A DNA stretch of 64,000 nt from Yponomeuta sedellus (GCA_934045075.1 OW203724.1:12015473-12079472); one strand, 5' to 3'; shown: positions 46,990-58,554, counted from the first letter of the stretch. Made by a program: numbers and translations. Notes: generated by a model not told the origin, from the letters alone.

Positions 46990-47316
46990 ATCCACCTTTG
47001 TATGTCCCCACTGCTGGGGCACGAGTCTCTTCCTGCATCGCAGAAGGTTAGGCCATACTCCACCACGGGGGCCAAGTCCGGGTTGGTGGAGGATATAAGG
47101 CATAAGGCATCTGACATGGCTTAACGACTGCCATTACATGACAGCCGGCACCAACGCTTAACGTGCCTTGCGAAGCATGCATGGGAGCGCTCGGAAAAAT
47201 GCCACTAGCGATAGTCATAGGACGGTCACCCGTCCTGCATCTGACCGACCTGTTGCTGCTTAACTCAAGTGATTGATCCAATCACTCGATTCGACTAGGC
47301 CACGAGCGCTTCTAAT
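46990..47316 (-). mobile_element. 5S-like SINE, most complete copy
   Basis: On the minus strand it starts AGCGCTCGTGGCCTAGTCG, then GAGTTAAGCAGCAACAGG, GGTCAGATGCAGGACGGG and TGACCGTCCTATGACTAT. This stretch resembles the internal control region of 5S rRNA (GTTAAGCA..., then GGATGGGTGACCG...). The body follows (GGCATTTTTCCGAGCGCT, CTTCGCAAGGCACGTTAAGC, GCCGGCTGTCATGTAATGGC), then the shared 3' part. It reads as a SINE with a 5S-type pol III promoter. The 5S relation is my inference from alignment by eye. Confidence 0.7.
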
Positions 47317-47507
47317 GTTTCTCGTAGATCGTTTGTTAAGAGATATTTTTCGATAATGCTTTTTAAATAAAAACTAGCGTATCAATAGCTATTCTAAAGG
47401 CATGTTCATTATTTTATGGCTTTCAAACCACCCAAAATTCATGGTATATGTATTCTAAGTACGATCCAACCTCCATTTGTATTTTTAAAATATATTAGTC
47501 ATGTTTT

Positions 47508-47550
47508 TTAAAATTGTCCTTAGCACATTAGTGCATTAAAAATAATATAA
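47508..47550 (+). repeat. tail piece of the tRNA-like module
   Basis: AAAATTGTCCTTAGCAC, then TTAGTGCATTAAAAATAAT, is the segment that follows the tRNA-like part in the module. Here it stands alone. Another lone piece lies at about 57113-57150 in reverse orientation. Confidence 0.6.
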
Positions 47551-47586
47551 TATTAGTAACGTTTCATTGCAATCCAGTATGATATG

Positions 47587-47650
47587 ATATCAACCCTTTG
47601 TATGTCCCCACTGCTGGGGCACGGGTCTCTTTCTCCATCGCAGGCTTTTT
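47587..47650 (-). repeat. 5S-like SINE, 3' end fragment
   Basis: GATATCAACCCTTTGTATGT, then CCCCACTGCTGGGGCACG, is the reverse complement of the family 3' end. The copy is cut off at GCAGGC. Confidence 0.7.
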
Positions 47651-47687
47651 TTTATAAACATGTGGTAAAAGACAACAGTTCAAATAA

Positions 47688-47790
47688 TAATAATAATAAT
47701 AATAATTTATTGACCAAAGTAATTACAATTTTTTAGACACTTACAAAATTACAGTTTCTGTTACATAGCTAATTAAGTTCCTGACTCCTA
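47688..47790 (-). repeat. LINE 3'-tail with (AAT)n
   Basis: Eight or so AAT units are followed by TTATTGACCAAAGTAATTAC. This is the reverse complement of a LINE 3' UTR ending in a TTA-type microsatellite tail. No coding part adjoins it. Confidence 0.5.
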
Positions 47791-48089
47791 AACTAGGGGA
47801 TCCTGTATCTTAGGAATCAGTTTCTTCCTTCAGTACATTGAACTTTACTGTACAATTACTGACGCTTATCTATCTCTAGTCAATATAATATAAATTTTGA
47901 GATTAGAATTATAATTAATAAATTTCCCAAAACAGTATAAATTAAATTAAGTTTTATATATAACAATATAAGACACAGTGTTATAGATAACAATTGGTTG
48001 TTAAACTGCTTTTAAAGGTCCAGGCCTAGGCATAAAAATTAAGCGACACGGCGATGTATGATTAATTATTATGACAATTCTACATACAT

Positions 48090-48222
48090 ACATAACCTCA
48101 CGCCTGTATCCCAGAGGGGTAGGCAGAGACCAGGGACTGCCACTTGCGACGATCCTGACAGATCACCTTCGCTTCATCAACGTTCATAAGTCGTTGCATG
48201 CAACGAGTGCAACGACTTATGA
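48090..48222 (-). pseudogene. LINE 3' coding end with inverted duplication
   Basis: On the minus strand this encodes the last 35 or so codons of the LINE family at 48.8 kb (MQRLMNVDEAKVICQDRRKW, then SLVSAYPSGIQA). At its 5' side the sequence turns back on itself: TCATAAGTCGTTGCA (about 48184) and its complement TGCAACGACTTATGA (to 48222) form a hairpin. A 5' inversion during insertion would produce this. Confidence 0.7.
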
Positions 48223-48799
48223 TAATACTAAAGTAGGTATAATTCAGAGTGCATTGGTGTAGGTAATGTAAACTAATTTTGGAGAAGAATACACGTTGAG
48301 TGAGCACTCAATACGTTTACATGCCAATATATAATCGACTTTTAATCAAAAACGTAATACTGTTCATGTGGATGGAAGGTGGGGCTGGAATGACTTTGTC
48401 TATACCAAGAATTAGGGAGAGCAAAAACAATTCGGTATTAATAATCCGTTGCGCTAACATCATTCGTCCCGTATTTCGATATATGCCTACGTATTGAATG
48501 TGTATAGGGAAAATCCAGGCTAAGTGGTTGATAAAGAATTTACACAGGTTTTAGCGTTCCGAAAACGGGTAACAATTTGCAAACTAGGCAAAAGCTCCTG
48601 ACACTAGTTAACAGACTAACCGCTACAGTCATATTGCATAGCCGCGTAGCGCCTCGTAGCTATTTAATATGGCCAATCTGTAGGATTATGAAAATCTTTC
48701 AATCTTGCTTCATCAGTGGTTTCTAAATTATATATTTCACCAAACTCAAGTAGAATATTATTGTATTACAAACCTAGCAAAATACTACGAGTAAATATA
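48223..48799. other. non-coding, no gene recognised
   Basis: No motif is seen in any frame, including 48300-48497. Confidence 0.4.
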
Positions 48800-49222
48800 A
48801 CATAACCTCACGCCTGTATCCCAGAGGGGCAGGCAGAGACCAAGGACTGCCACTTGCCACGATCTTGACAGATCACCTTCGCTCCATCAACGTTCATAAG
48901 TCGTTGCATGCACGCACGTCGGTTCCTGGTACTTTGTATCTTCCCCTTTGCTAATACATCCCCTATTTGTTCGACGTATCTCCGCCTGGGACGTCCCTTA
49001 GCGGCCCTTCCAGTCACATTAGCAATATATATTCGTTTCGTCAATCTTTCTTCCATCATCTTCTCCACATGTCTAAACTAACGCAACCGTCCTTTCTCAA
49101 TTCTAGTCACTACATCCTCTTTCAGTCCATAACGTTCTCTAATCAGACTATTGCGTATCCTGTCATTTAAAGTAACACTACACATACTTCTCAAGGACCT
49201 CATTTCTACTGCATTATTCCTC
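48800..49222 (-). pseudogene. RTE-like LINE, 3' coding end, 5'-truncated
   Basis: Minus-strand frames give RRNNAVEMRSLRSMC, TLNDRIRNSLIRERYGLKED, RIEKGRLRWFRHVEKMMEER, GRAAKGRPRRRYVEQIGDV and RRACMQRLMNVDGAKVICQD, ending SACPSGIQA. This is the C-terminal region of a lepidopteran LINE reverse transcriptase with the RLRWxxHV and GRPRRR blocks. A stop or frame change occurs near 49070. The 5' junction at about 49222 abuts a mariner remnant, so one element cut the other. Confidence 0.75.
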
Positions 49223-50209
49223 CTTTCTTACTGATCCCTTTACTAAAAAAACCATTCGGACGGGAGTCAATAAAGTTGGTTTGAACTGCCCCCATCGGAG
49301 ATAAATTTTTCCCTTGCAAGAATTTATCCAAATTTCTAAAAAAAAATAATCTGGTGCAGCAAGTCCAGAGATTACGGTGGATGTCTTTAGGCATTTCATT
49401 GAAGCTCCTCTAATTTGGTATGTTGCTGTGCAGTGTGTATGGTCTAGCGTTGTCCTGAAGCAGCAGTGGCCTAGAGCGATTGACTAGCCTCGGCTGTTTA
49501 GCAGCTAGCTCATCCATCATGGTTTGTAGTTACTCACAATAGACATCTGCCGTGATCATTTGTCCAGATTTAAGAAAGCTGTAGTGAACAACACCGGCAC
49601 TGGTCCACTAAACGCTCACAAGTAACCTTTTTTGAGTAAATTTTTGCTTGGAGCATGATTTCGCTAATTCGCCAGAGTTCAGTTAATGCGATGAACGCCT
49701 CCGATTATCGTACAGGATCAACTTTTCATCATAGGTAATGATTTGATTTAAAATATCTTTATTATTGTGCCGGTTGGTAATGTAATGCAGCAGTCGACAC
49801 GCGTTTGTCGATTTGCTTCACTCATTTCGTGAGGTATCTACCTACCTTTCAAGCTTTTTCACCTGAATTAATAGTTTTATCAGTAACACCGCAGCCTGCA
49901 GCTAACTCGGACGTATTTTGAGATGGATCCACTTCCAAAATAGCCTTCAATTCTTCAATATCAACTTTGGTCTCCTGCCGTTCACGAGGCTTGTTCTGCA
50001 GGTCGAAATTTCCAGAACGATAACGTTGGAACCAAACCGCAGTGTGTTTTCTTTTGTGACTCCGCCGCCATACTCATCATTAAGCGTACAAGCTGTTTCT
50101 GCAGCACTGGTGCCATGGTGGGACTCGTACTCGTAAATAAAGCGATATTTCAAGTTCTCTAAGTATTATGCGAGATTAGCAACGCCAAAGAAAAAGCAAA
50201 TGTTTAAAA
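49222..50209 (-). pseudogene. mariner transposase remnant, cecropia-like
   Basis: Read on the minus strand in several frames: an N-terminal helix-turn-helix region (GTSAAETACTLNDEYGGG, then VDIEELKAILEVDPSQNTSE), a catalytic-core part (DEKLILYDNRRRS), LLLQDNARPYT with the second Asp, and FFRNLDKFLQGKNLSP with DSRPNGFFSKGI near the end. These phrases match the cecropia group of mariner DD34D transposases. Many frameshifts and an in-frame stop make it inactive. The C-terminus is cut by the LINE at 49222, and intact terminal repeats were not found. Confidence 0.8.
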
Positions 50210-50214
50210 AAACA

Positions 50215-50280
50215 AATGAATGACTGTTTTCGAAACTCAAAAATGCTGGTATTTTTTAGTTTCGAAAACAGTCATTCATT
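50215..50280. repeat. palindrome interrupted by the module array
   Basis: Arms of 23 bases at 50215-50237 and 50258-50280 are perfect complements around a 20-base spacer. If the array at 50282-51645 and one duplication copy are removed, pairing extends by TTGTT on the far side (CATTTGTT after 51650). The palindrome is therefore older than the array. Confidence 0.75.
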
Positions 50281-50281
50281 T

Positions 50282-51645
50282 TTAAAAACCTATTTAGAGG
50301 CTAAAAATTTCACCCATGCCGGGATTCGAACCCGCAACCTCTGGCTATCCGTACCAGCGCTCTACCAATTGAGCCAATGGGCGACTCACGGCATCAGTGA
50401 AATTTCGAACCTCTTTACAATATTCTCTGTATTACGTACAGGAAGCGACATCTGACTTAAGCAAATTGCATTACTTACAGCCCCGACTACCTACTTTGCA
50501 GTTAGGTTTTAACATCGGAACGATATCACTGTACCCACATGATTACACTATTTTTATTTTTAATGCACTAACCCGTGCTAAGGAACAAATTTAAAAACCT
50601 ATTTAGAGGCTAAAAATTTCACCCATGCCGGGATTCGAACCCGCAACCTCTGGCTATCCGTACCAGCGCTCCACCAATTGAGCCAATGGGCGACTCACGG
50701 CATCAGCGAAATTTCGAACCTCTTTACAATATTCTCTGTATTACGTACAGGCAGCGACATCTGACTTAAGCAAATTGCATTACTTACAGCCCCGACTACC
50801 TACTTTGCAGTTAGGTTTTAACATCGGAACGATATCACTGTACCCACATGATTACACTATTTTTATTTTTAATGCACTAACCCGTGCTAAGGAACAAATT
50901 TAAAAACCTATTTAGAGGCTAAAAATTTCACCCATGCCGGGATTCGAACCCGCAACCTCTGGCTATCCGTACCAGCGCTCTACCAATTGAGCCAATGGGC
51001 GACTCACGGCATCAGTGAAAATAGTGTAATCATGTGGGTACAGTGATATCGTTCCGATGTTAAAACCTAACTGCAAAGTAGGTAGTCGGGGCTGTAAGTA
51101 ATGCAATTTGCTTAAGTCAGATGTCGCTGCCTGTACGTAATACAGAGAATATTGTAAAGAGGTTCGAAATTTCACTGATGTCGTGAGTCGCCCATTGGCT
51201 CAATTGGTAGAGTGCTGGTACGGATAGCCAGAGTTTGCGGGTTCGAATCCCGGCATGGGTGAAATTTTTAGCCTCTAAATAGGTTTTTAAATTTGTTCTT
51301 TAGCACGGGTTAGTGCATTAAAAATAAAAATAGTGTAATCATGTGGGTACAGTGATATCGTTCCGATGTTAAAACCTAACTGCAAAGTAGGTAGTCGGGG
51401 CTGTAAGTAATGCAATTTGCTTAAGTCAGATGTCGCTGCCTGTACGTAATACAGAGAATATTGTAAAGAGGTTCGAAATTTCACTGATGCCGTGAGTCGC
51501 CCATTGGCTCAATTGGTAGAGCGCTGGTACGGATAGCCAGAGGTTGCGGGTTCGAATCCCGGCATGGGTGAAATTTTTAGCCTCTAAATAGGTTTTTAAA
51601 TTTGTTCCTTAGCACGGGTTAGTGCATTAAAAATAAAAATAGTGT
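50282..51645. mobile_element. tandem and inverted array of five tRNA-like modules
   Basis: The 1,364-bp insertion has an exact 12-bp duplication, AGTCATTCATTT, at 50270-50281 and 51646-51657. Three tRNA-like segments lie on the minus strand at 50311-50383, 50620-50692 and 50929-51001, exactly 309 bases apart. Two lie on the plus strand at 51189-51261 and 51498-51570, again 309 apart. The third unit stops at GGCATCAGTGAAA and joins an incomplete inverted unit beginning ATAGTGTAATCATG, so the switch point is near 51021. Units are nearly identical, which implies recent origin. Each tRNA-like part has A- and B-boxes and is followed within a few bases by TTTTT, a pol III stop. The structure fits reverse transcription of a multimeric transcript with a 5' inversion. 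Confidence 0.85.
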
Positions 51646-51657
51646 AGTCATTCATTT

Positions 51658-52129
51658 GTTAAATATATCTATAAATTTTAATTTGGAATTCTTAACTAAC
51701 AAAGAGATATTATGTCAGATCAAAGTAGCCAGTACGACGAAACGCTAATTTCAATATAAGGACCAAATATTAAAGTTATAAAGAAAAAATTTTTCTTTAT
51801 AACTTTAATAGGTGACGATTAGACGTAAGTACTCGTATCATGCATGTGAACTGAATAAATTATAAAATGTATTGTTTTTACTCTTCAGATTTCTCAAAAC
51901 AAGGACGAGACGGATAGATAGACTTGAACATTTATACTTAAAGTTATCCAGTTTGTGTGTCTAGACCTTTTTGAGTCAATACAGACACCGCAGATATAAA
52001 ATTGTAAGAATATATCGTTATTTTAAGTAAATAATAAGTGTTACATATTTTTTTTAGTTTTACCTAGGTAGTTTCTTTAGGTAAAACTCTACTTAACATT
52101 AAATAAAAAGAAAACCCTACTTCAAAACA
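51658..52129. other. non-coding, one perfect palindrome
   Basis: A 43-base palindrome at 51768-51810 has 21-base arms (TATTAAAGTTATAAAGAAAA and complement) and a single central base. No gene is seen. Confidence 0.5.
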
Positions 52130-52432
52130 CTATAAATTTAACTGGGCACTGGCTCCAAACCGTACTTCTGCAACATCTACATCGAATTTAAAGGCCATAT
52201 TTATTTGAATTATTTCTCTGCTTTTAGTGCTATAGAGTTTTGAGGTAGGTTTTAATTTATCATTTAATTTTTTTGAATCACTATGACTCCCCAAAATCCT
52301 GAAAACATCCAAAAAGCTTAAAGTGTGGCTTTTAAATTTGATGAGTTCCCTCATTTTTTCCAGGATCTCGTCATCAGATCCTAACTTGGTGACTAAGGCA
52401 CCGCCTAGGAAGATTTCATTAGATAGAAACAT
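52130..52432 (-). CDS. hypothetical 100-residue frame
   Basis: An uninterrupted frame from ATG to stop contains SDDEILEKMRELIKFKSHTL, then FLDVFRILGSHSDSKKLNDK, ending VDVAEVRFGASAQLNL. Composition looks protein-like: charged helices rather than low-complexity sequence. A T-rich tract ending in GAG precedes the ATG, so it could be a 3' exon. No family was recognised and no neighbour supports it. Confidence 0.3.
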   Translation of the reverse strand: MFLSNEIFLGGALVTKLGSDDEILEKMRELIKFKSHTLSFLDVFRILGSHSDSKKLNDKLKPTSKLYSTKSREIIQINMAFKFDVDVAEVRFGASAQLNL

Positions 52433-55400
52433 CTCACAAAAAAAAAAGAATTTTCCATATTACATATTATCTGTATATAAGAAATAAAATATCCTGACGA
52501 ACTAAGAACCTCCTCTTTTTCTTAAAATCGTTTGAATATTTACTGGCGAGGAACGTCTCGTAGTACTGTCACTCGTGTTTAATTAGTGCTGTGAACGTAC
52601 GCAACGTGGTGGAATAGAGTCGCTGGCGCGATTCCAGTGTAATTATCGTTGGATTACATTCGCAGAGGATTTGTGTTATTACCAAGTATGTTTACTTAGC
52701 ATTTCCTATTCCACTATCGTTTATATTATAATTAATCACTTGTGACTCTGCTTGGGGATTGTTTGTTTGTGACTATTCGTTCTATAATTTACGTAAATCT
52801 ATATATGCATGTTTATGCTTTCATAATATATACTGGGCGAGGTATAATTAAAACCTCAAATCTCATGCTTTTTTATTAGTATAATGATATTATGTACTAT
52901 CAATAAGATATAATAATATTATAATATTAAAGAGGTCAATGCCCAGTCATTATGTAATATGGTTTATTAGATTATCGAACTTAATTTTTCTTGGTATGTA
53001 TTTTGAACAGTTCAGACCGTATTTATAAATGAACAAATCTTTAAAACATTCCAAAAACTAAAACAGTCTGTAGTGGAGATTTTACAAGAAAATACGTAAC
53101 CATAGATTAAATAAAACGAGTCAAGGAGTGTTTTAATGAAACAGCAATTATTTAAAAATAAGGTTAAGGTTAGCTGGAAATTTCCAAATTATCTAGGGAT
53201 AGGTTGTTTACAATGCTGAATGAACAGGTGGGCAGCTCCTCTATTTCCCCATTAATCGATATATTTGCACAAAACAATAATATCCCATAGGCGGTTGAAA
53301 CGGTTTAACGGTCACCAGTTTAACGGTTACATTGCGTCATCGGGGGGAGGGGCGGCCTAGACTTGCATTTGGGAGCCTGAGGATGCCTCCTGTTAGAGGC
53401 GAAACGCGTAAGCGTGTTTTCTCACACAAGTATTGGTGTTGGTGGTGGTGTGTTCGTGTCTTGCTTCTGCTTGAAAAAGTGGGAGGGAGGGCGGTGCATT
53501 AGCTAACCGCATGGTGCTTGTGGGATTTTTGGCGGAATTCAGCAAAGTAATTTTAACTTTTTAATGCTATTATGGATTTCCGCAAAGTAACGCCTGATTC
53601 TATCTTGAATCTACTGAAGCAACTTCAGTAATAATTTTAATTATTTAACAATCATAATGGCACATATAAACATAGACAAATATAGACAAAAAGATAGACA
53701 AATCCTTAATTTGATAAAAGATTTGGTGCACCAGTGCATTACTGGCGCCGGTCGGGAAAGTAAAAAAAAAGTAACAATAAAAATGCATTTATTGCGACCA
53801 ACAATAGAAGAAGAACAGTAAAAGGAGAAATCACAAATAATGACTTCATAGTTGGCGACAAAAGGTGTGTGCTCAGCATGTGCTGCCAGAGACAAAATAA
53901 AGTATAAAGTGAATAGTAGAAAGTGCCTAGAAGGCTGGAGCAGCGTTGCCACAAAAAGGGAGTGGGGCTCAGTCTCTACCCTTGCACCAGCTCTCAGGTC
54001 ACTCGATGAATCGACCAGGCCCTAGAGTCTAATACTTACGTGGTTTATCAATAGAACGATGTTAGCACGACAATGGTTGCTAATTGACTCAATTTGGTAG
54101 TCTACAAAGCAATAGCAGTAAATGTCATTCCAGAGATATAACCCGCACAAATTAAACAGGCATCTCACGCGAAGAAGGTTGAATCGCGCGAGGCGCCGAC
54201 TTAAGTAGCACGGGTTATACCATTACAATGCGAGAGGTTACCAGACTACCGATAGTGTGAATGAAACGTCCATTACCGGAGTATTATGAATCTATTGAAC
54301 AACTAGGCATTATAGAGACTCAACCCCCCCCAGGTGAGTTGAAATGTCTTTAAACTTCGGATAAGTTTGTTCAAAACCTTTCGTTAGACGCTTTACAATA
54401 GATGAAACCGAGCAACATTTAGCTACTTCAATTCAGTTCATAAATAAATATTTAAAATATAAAAATCATATAAAGTTGTTTGTAGTGTTATTGTACTGTA
54501 GGTATAGGTAGGAATATTACTAGAAATAATATTTATTTCTAGTAATATTCATTTTAGAAATTATAGTAACAGAATTTTAATATATCAAAATATAGTACAA
54601 TTACTAAAAGCTATTACTTCCAGAGAGCCATAGTGCAATACTGTTTATGTAATGCCGAATGAAATATCTGAATAGCCAATCGTAATAACCCTCTTATTTA
54701 CTACGGCACAAATAGTCACTTGGTACAATTACTAACAAACAAATCTGCTAATATTTTGCCTGTAGAAAATTAATATTAAAGCCCGAGGCTTCGCTGGGCC
54801 CCGAATTAAGTAAGTAGCCGAATTGTTTGCTAACTTCGTCTCAGTAAACACAATTAAAACAGCATCTCGCGTGTGCCCGGCTCCAGAGGCTTAGACGTAA
54901 TATTCCACAGTGGATCCGTGCTCTAAGTAGCCCCTTAAAATGTCCCAAGTACGCAAGTTAGATTTCAGTTATTTTTGGATAGAAGGACGCGAGCTGTCGG
55001 TAGTTGATAACCGAGAAATGGGGTAATACAGCCGCGGCCTTGCGCCAACTGATGAAACGTAATGATCCTTTGTTTCCAACTTCGCTTCGACTGTGAGTAT
55101 GTCGCATTGAAGAGAGAGACGGGGGCAATGTAAGATTTAAGCGTTGTTCGGGGTAAAACGCAAGCCTCACGCTGTAGTAATTTACAAGAATTCTTTGAGC
55201 CATGTTGCCTAAATGTGACAGACAAAAGCGTTTTTCTCGAAAGTTACTAATTGTGGGTTGGAATGTTTCTGCGTAACATGGTCCAATTGGCTTATGGGAC
55301 ATCTCATCCTGATTTCAATCCTGGTCTGATTCGGGCTAAATAACCCACTTTTATATTTACAGTGAATATCCCGGACGTGGTCGTGATGTTCCATAAGCTG

Positions 55401-55594
55401 ACTGACATAACCCCTACGCAAATTCAACTGCATCGGGAATTTGAAATCTTAAGCAAATTTTAAGAAATTATTATTGTTCATAAGCATAGAATAATGTTAT
55501 ACATAAAAAAGTGTTAATGAGTACGAGTAGGTTGGAATGTTATTGCATAACACGGTAAAATAATTATGTGAAAAGCATTTGGTAAAAATGTAGG
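52433..55594. other. non-coding, no gene recognised
   Basis: Contains a 39-base palindrome at 54512-54550 (GAATATTACTAGAAATAA and complement) and an unidentified GC-richer segment at 53335-53475 with GAGGCGAAACGCGTAAGCG. Frames at 53641-53952 and 54958-55302 overlap others and show no motif. Confidence 0.4.
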
Positions 55595-56212
55595 TACGAG
55601 GGGGCATCAAAAAGTAGTGACAGTGAGATAGAATATAATGACTATTGATAACTTAATAATTTATTTTTCTACATAGTCTCAGAGTCAGAGTCACACCGAG
55701 TCCAGCGCTTTTCCAAGGCTTCAATGACTTTAAAAAAAAGTTTTGTCTTGGTCCTGGAAAAAGCTCTTCACGGCATCCATCACCTCGTTATCGTCTTCGT
55801 ACCTGTTTCCTCTTAAGTATTCTTTCAATTTGGGGAACAGATAAAAATCGCTAGGCGCCATCTTGCTGAATGTCAGCCATCGCAACTGCTGACCTGTGCG
55901 CTGGTGCGTTGTCGTGATGAAACAGCACGCCCTTTCGAAGTTTCCCTCTCCTTTTGTCTTTGATGGCATTCCTCAACTTCGGAATTAAAGCTGCATAATA
56001 TTCACTTGTAATAGTGGTTCCACGCTTCAGGTAATCAATCAACAATATCCCTTCTGAGTCCCAAAATATTGAGGCCATAACCTTGTCAGCTGATGCCACG
56101 GCACGAAACTTCTTCGGGATCAGTCATGATGGCCGTTTCGCAGTCAGATTGCTGTTTTGTCTCTGGATCAAAATGATGGACCCATGTTTCGTTTATTGGT
56201 AACAATGACGAG
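55595..56212 (-). pseudogene. mariner transposase remnant with one terminal repeat
   Basis: TA followed by CGAGGGGGCATCAAAAAGTA (from 55597) is a mariner-type terminal repeat at the 3' end. On the minus strand three frames together give ETWVHHFDPETKQQS, DKVMASIFWDSEGILLIDYL, KGVLFHHDNAPAHRSAVAMA, APSDFYLFPKLKEYLRGNRY and FFQDQDKTFF, ending ERRW-like KRWTRCDSD. The first catalytic Asp, normally just before ETW, is Asn here (INETW). The second and third are present. Two frameshifts and loss of the N-terminal DNA-binding half make it inactive. It is from a different mariner group than the copy at 49.2 kb. Confidence 0.82.
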
Positions 56213-58554
56213 ACAAAAACAAAAAAAAAACAAACGAGACAAAAAGTTATCAGAATCTTCTTGAAATTTGAATAATTATGACAGACTAACGAATAAACCG
56301 ATTTCAATGATTAATAATATATCTTAATCGAAGGGAATTACTTAATGTATCTTTAAAAAATTTAGATGAAAAATAAACTATGACAGCTGCCGCCTATCCT
56401 ACATTTGTCATATATTTTAGTAAATTTTCAGTTTTCACTCAATTATGCAAAAAAATTGTATAACGATGGTAAGTTTTCTTTTAAAAAAGTGGCGCTACTT
56501 TTGATCCTAAGAGATATTAGTGCTGCTGCTGCGGTCAAAATAGTTTACTTTAATCCCCACTATCACTGCGAGATATGGCTAGTTTCCATCAAAATAATAA
56601 GTTTTTTCACTGTAGTTACTACGACGCAAGCGCAATGACCCCGCTTTTCCAGCACACGTAAACCTAAATATTTGTACCTAATCAGTTAAATTCTTTCGGA
56701 GTTTAGCCATGTTATTTAAAAGACGGTTTTGTGACAAACTATATTTTTAAAACTATCATTACAAAGTAAACTTATCTATTACAAAAAAGTTTTATAAAGC
56801 TGTTAATCGCCAACAACGCCTTATATACAAACCTTTTTATTAGTGTACATCATATACGTGGAGTCGTTTCTACGTGGTTTCTACAAACGGATCTAATAGT
56901 TATCACATACTATATACTTACGTATAGTTGCCTATAGTTAAATAAAGAAGCTAATAAATGTTACTTCCTTGTATCAAATAAAAATTAAAGATCCTAGTTA
57001 CTAAATTTGCAGCTGATATTTTAAAACGAGTGAGGCTAACAAAAGCTTGTTGATAAAGGTATTGAAACTATCACCCGAGCATCAATTAATGTTTTACAGC
57101 AGCATTCTGAATTGATTATATTCTTTTTAATGCACTTACCCGTGCTAAATTTATATTTTTTCTAAGCATATTCTGTGGTAGACCATTTCTGTATCGTTAG
57201 GTATGTCTAAAAGTAAGGGACACCGGCGGGTAGACATTTTCGAGTACTAATGATTATTACGTGCAGTTGACAAAATACATTCACGTGACATTCCATCACT
57301 TACATCTTGAATTTTTAACGAAACAAACTTCTTTCAAGTACTTGGTTTCCCCTCGGGAGAGCGTGTTGGAATATCAAACGTAATCTCGACATCTTGAGAG
57401 GGCGGGAGCATATCTCAGCAGCCTTGGGGCAAATCGAATAAAACGTAATCAAATATGAGGTACAATTACGTTCGGCTGTTTCAGGACTGAGCTCTCTCGC
57501 CGCCAGAATGAAATTCGCAAAGAAACTCCCGGGATAAAAAATCTTGACCGATTCTGGAGAAAGCTTCTGCTACACACATCAGTTTTTTACTTTATATACC
57601 AGCTTTGTAGATATTTCGTTTTTTAGTGTTTATTCGTACCTCATAAGGAAAAAAATGGAACTGTCCTGGACGACAGCATATTTATGTTTATTTGTATTAC
57701 AATAGAAATTTTTACTAGTCTTACTTTCACTTATGCCAATGACGTGACGAATTAGTCATGGGAGTTTATTTTGTAAGCACGCATAAAAACAAAAGCCCTA
57801 CCGCTAGTACCGAAGAGAAAACGCGGATAAACTCATATTGAAGTGGGAGAGCCAGCAGCAATAAAACGGACTCATACTTCAACTCAATCTTCCATATTCT
57901 GCAATAATAAATCTGCATTATACCTATACCTATAGCAATCACAAAAGGCTTCAATAACGCCAATAGTTTTGCTGACAAACACTTATCGATTTCAAACAAA
58001 TGTGTGTAATTTGGATGATGACACTACAATTTGATATCATCAAGTTGGTCTGATGACAGAGCTAGGCGTTTTTCTCTACAGCGCCGTCTATTATAAGTTT
58101 TAAAACTCTATTGAGTAGATTTTTTTAATGTGCAGTTTTTTATAAAACTCTTCTTCATAACTCTGAAAGTTCTAAGTTTACATAGACGTTTGCTAATGGA
58201 CACGTGGAAACAAATCAAATAGCCAATCCCTATTCAGGAGTTTGCGTTGTTGAAGGAGGCTTAGTTACCAACTCAGTTACAAACAGAAAGTGAAACTAAT
58301 AAAAGCGTCTTGAAAATTATAAGAAAAAATACGCTTTGTTTGGTAATTCACCAAAAAGTAATGTATTTTATTGTTATTTATTTACAATACTTATTTACTT
58401 CATAACTAAGTTTGTATTACTAATTACAAACTAAATCTAAATACTAACAACCATACCTAAATATATGTATAAAGATTTAAATTTTAATTATTTAGTGAAG
58501 AGCACAATCTTACACGAGCATAAAAATATACATCCACAGACGTTTCGGCCAAAG
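56213..58554. other. non-coding, no gene recognised
   Basis: The only identified piece is the lone module tail at about 57113-57150. Frames at 56405-56638 and 57766-57999 show no motif. Confidence 0.4.

Noticed and set aside
53335..53475. Possible gene in the GC-richer segment
   Set aside because: No open frame or motif. GAGGCGAAACGCGTAAGCG looks like repeat sequence, but its ends could not be set.
55209..55433. Overlapping minus frames at 54.96-55.43 kb
   Set aside because: Mutually overlapping frames without domain motifs or splice context.
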